DNA of 64,000 bases from Diphasiastrum complanatum. Lineage: Eukaryota; Streptophyta; Lycopodiopsida; Lycopodiales; Lycopodiaceae. Numbering within the stretch: the stretch's first letter is position 1; each line of letters starts with the position of its first letter. The translations under genes and the position numbers were made by a program. The notes below the pieces were generated by a model, which was not told the origin of the DNA, did not search any database, and saw only the letters and a list, made by a program, of their open reading frames with translations. The stretch spans positions 5,181,751 to 5,245,750 of the forward strand of contig CM055108.1 of NCBI GenBank assembly GCA_029204225.1, read 5' to 3'. This document shows positions 63,661 to 64,000 of the stretch, piece after piece.

Positions 63661-64000
63661 CTCCTTTGCAACTTGATTTCTATCATTTCCACACAAATTG
63701 AAATATCTTTAACGGTCTTTGTTCACTTAGAACAAGCTTCACATATCTACACACTCTATTTCACAAAAAAAAAAAAAAAATTAAAAGAGGTTGACTTCTA
63801 GAGACCTCAAAGATCTCATTCAAGTTTGCTTACTCAAATTTGGGACTCCTCTTTGTTCTATACACCTTATAAGGATCTAGGCTTGACCCTCAGAAATGAG
63901 ATTGAATAGAAAAACAATGAGCTTCCACAAAATCATTTGTCAAATCTACTGAAAAATGAGAATCTGGACATTACAAGCACTTAAAATACTTATCTCTTCT
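63661..64000. other. No recognised feature; short poly-A
   Basis: An A-run at 63765-63780 is the only notable element. Confidence 0.4.

Overview
The window is nuclear DNA from a land plant with a large, repeat-rich genome. The evidence is a dense mixture of Ty3/gypsy and Ty1/copia long terminal repeat (LTR) retrotransposons, tRNA-iMet-type primer binding sites (TGGTATCAGAGC and variants), long (TC)n and (AT)n microsatellites, a hAT-type miniature element, a tRNA-derived SINE and intron-like splice borders. I cannot name the species. There is no operon structure, no CRISPR array, no rRNA gene and no intact tRNA gene. Nearly every coding signal is a broken retroelement protein. Only two places, 5107-5925 and 31312-32166 (both +), look like possible host exons, and I recognise neither product.

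Layout. 1-4231: minus-strand Ty3/gypsy element with a complete 5' LTR, gag to RNase H, integrase deleted. 4232-6115: possible 3' end of a host gene. 6124-6499: hAT-like MITE with 8-bp target duplication. 6508-9650: non-coding, microsatellite-rich. 9709-12200: plus-strand gag-type element with two successive capsid-like domains. 12823-14676: protease scraps, then unknown overlapping frames with membrane-like segments. 14784-18860: LTR element without recognisable genes, holding a GC-rich block and a SINE with 16-bp target duplications. 20044-20860: tail of a gypsy integrase, then an array of GCAAAAAATGCGACAC-like motifs.

21250-29037: a copia element (family 1) split inside its gag zinc knuckle. 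Its 5' half is on + (to 23922) and its 3' half on - (from 29037), as if 5.1 kb had been inverted. 29038-31066: no gene seen. 31312-33460: unknown ORF, then an imperfect 0.43-kb tandem duplication. 33946-35935: copia scraps, a 29-bp-arm hairpin and two degenerate tandem arrays. 36230-38966: second family 1 copy (+), reverse transcriptase deleted. 38966-42770: family 2 copia (-) with 5' LTR. 42771-44250: copia remnant reduced to LTR, RNase H, LTR.

45084-51745: minus-strand LTR element with an intact gag-like ORF and no pol, carrying a 148-bp (TC)n tract; its right LTR is split by a 1.6-kb unknown insert. 51760-60179: a cluster of family 3 copia pieces in both orientations, including an in-frame integrase/gag chimera. 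60533-61785: unknown ORF and exon-like pieces that may be CACTA-related. 61785-63291: another family 2 5' end with a complete 911-bp LTR. 63345-64000: copia integrase scrap and nothing further.

Functionally this is a TE graveyard: no element here has both LTRs and a full uninterrupted gag-pol. The most informative structures are rearrangements (inversion, internal deletions, in-frame fusions, LTR mosaics) and several non-autonomous elements with well-defined ends. Some frames described here open at TTG or GTG rather than ATG; the first true ATG is given where it matters.
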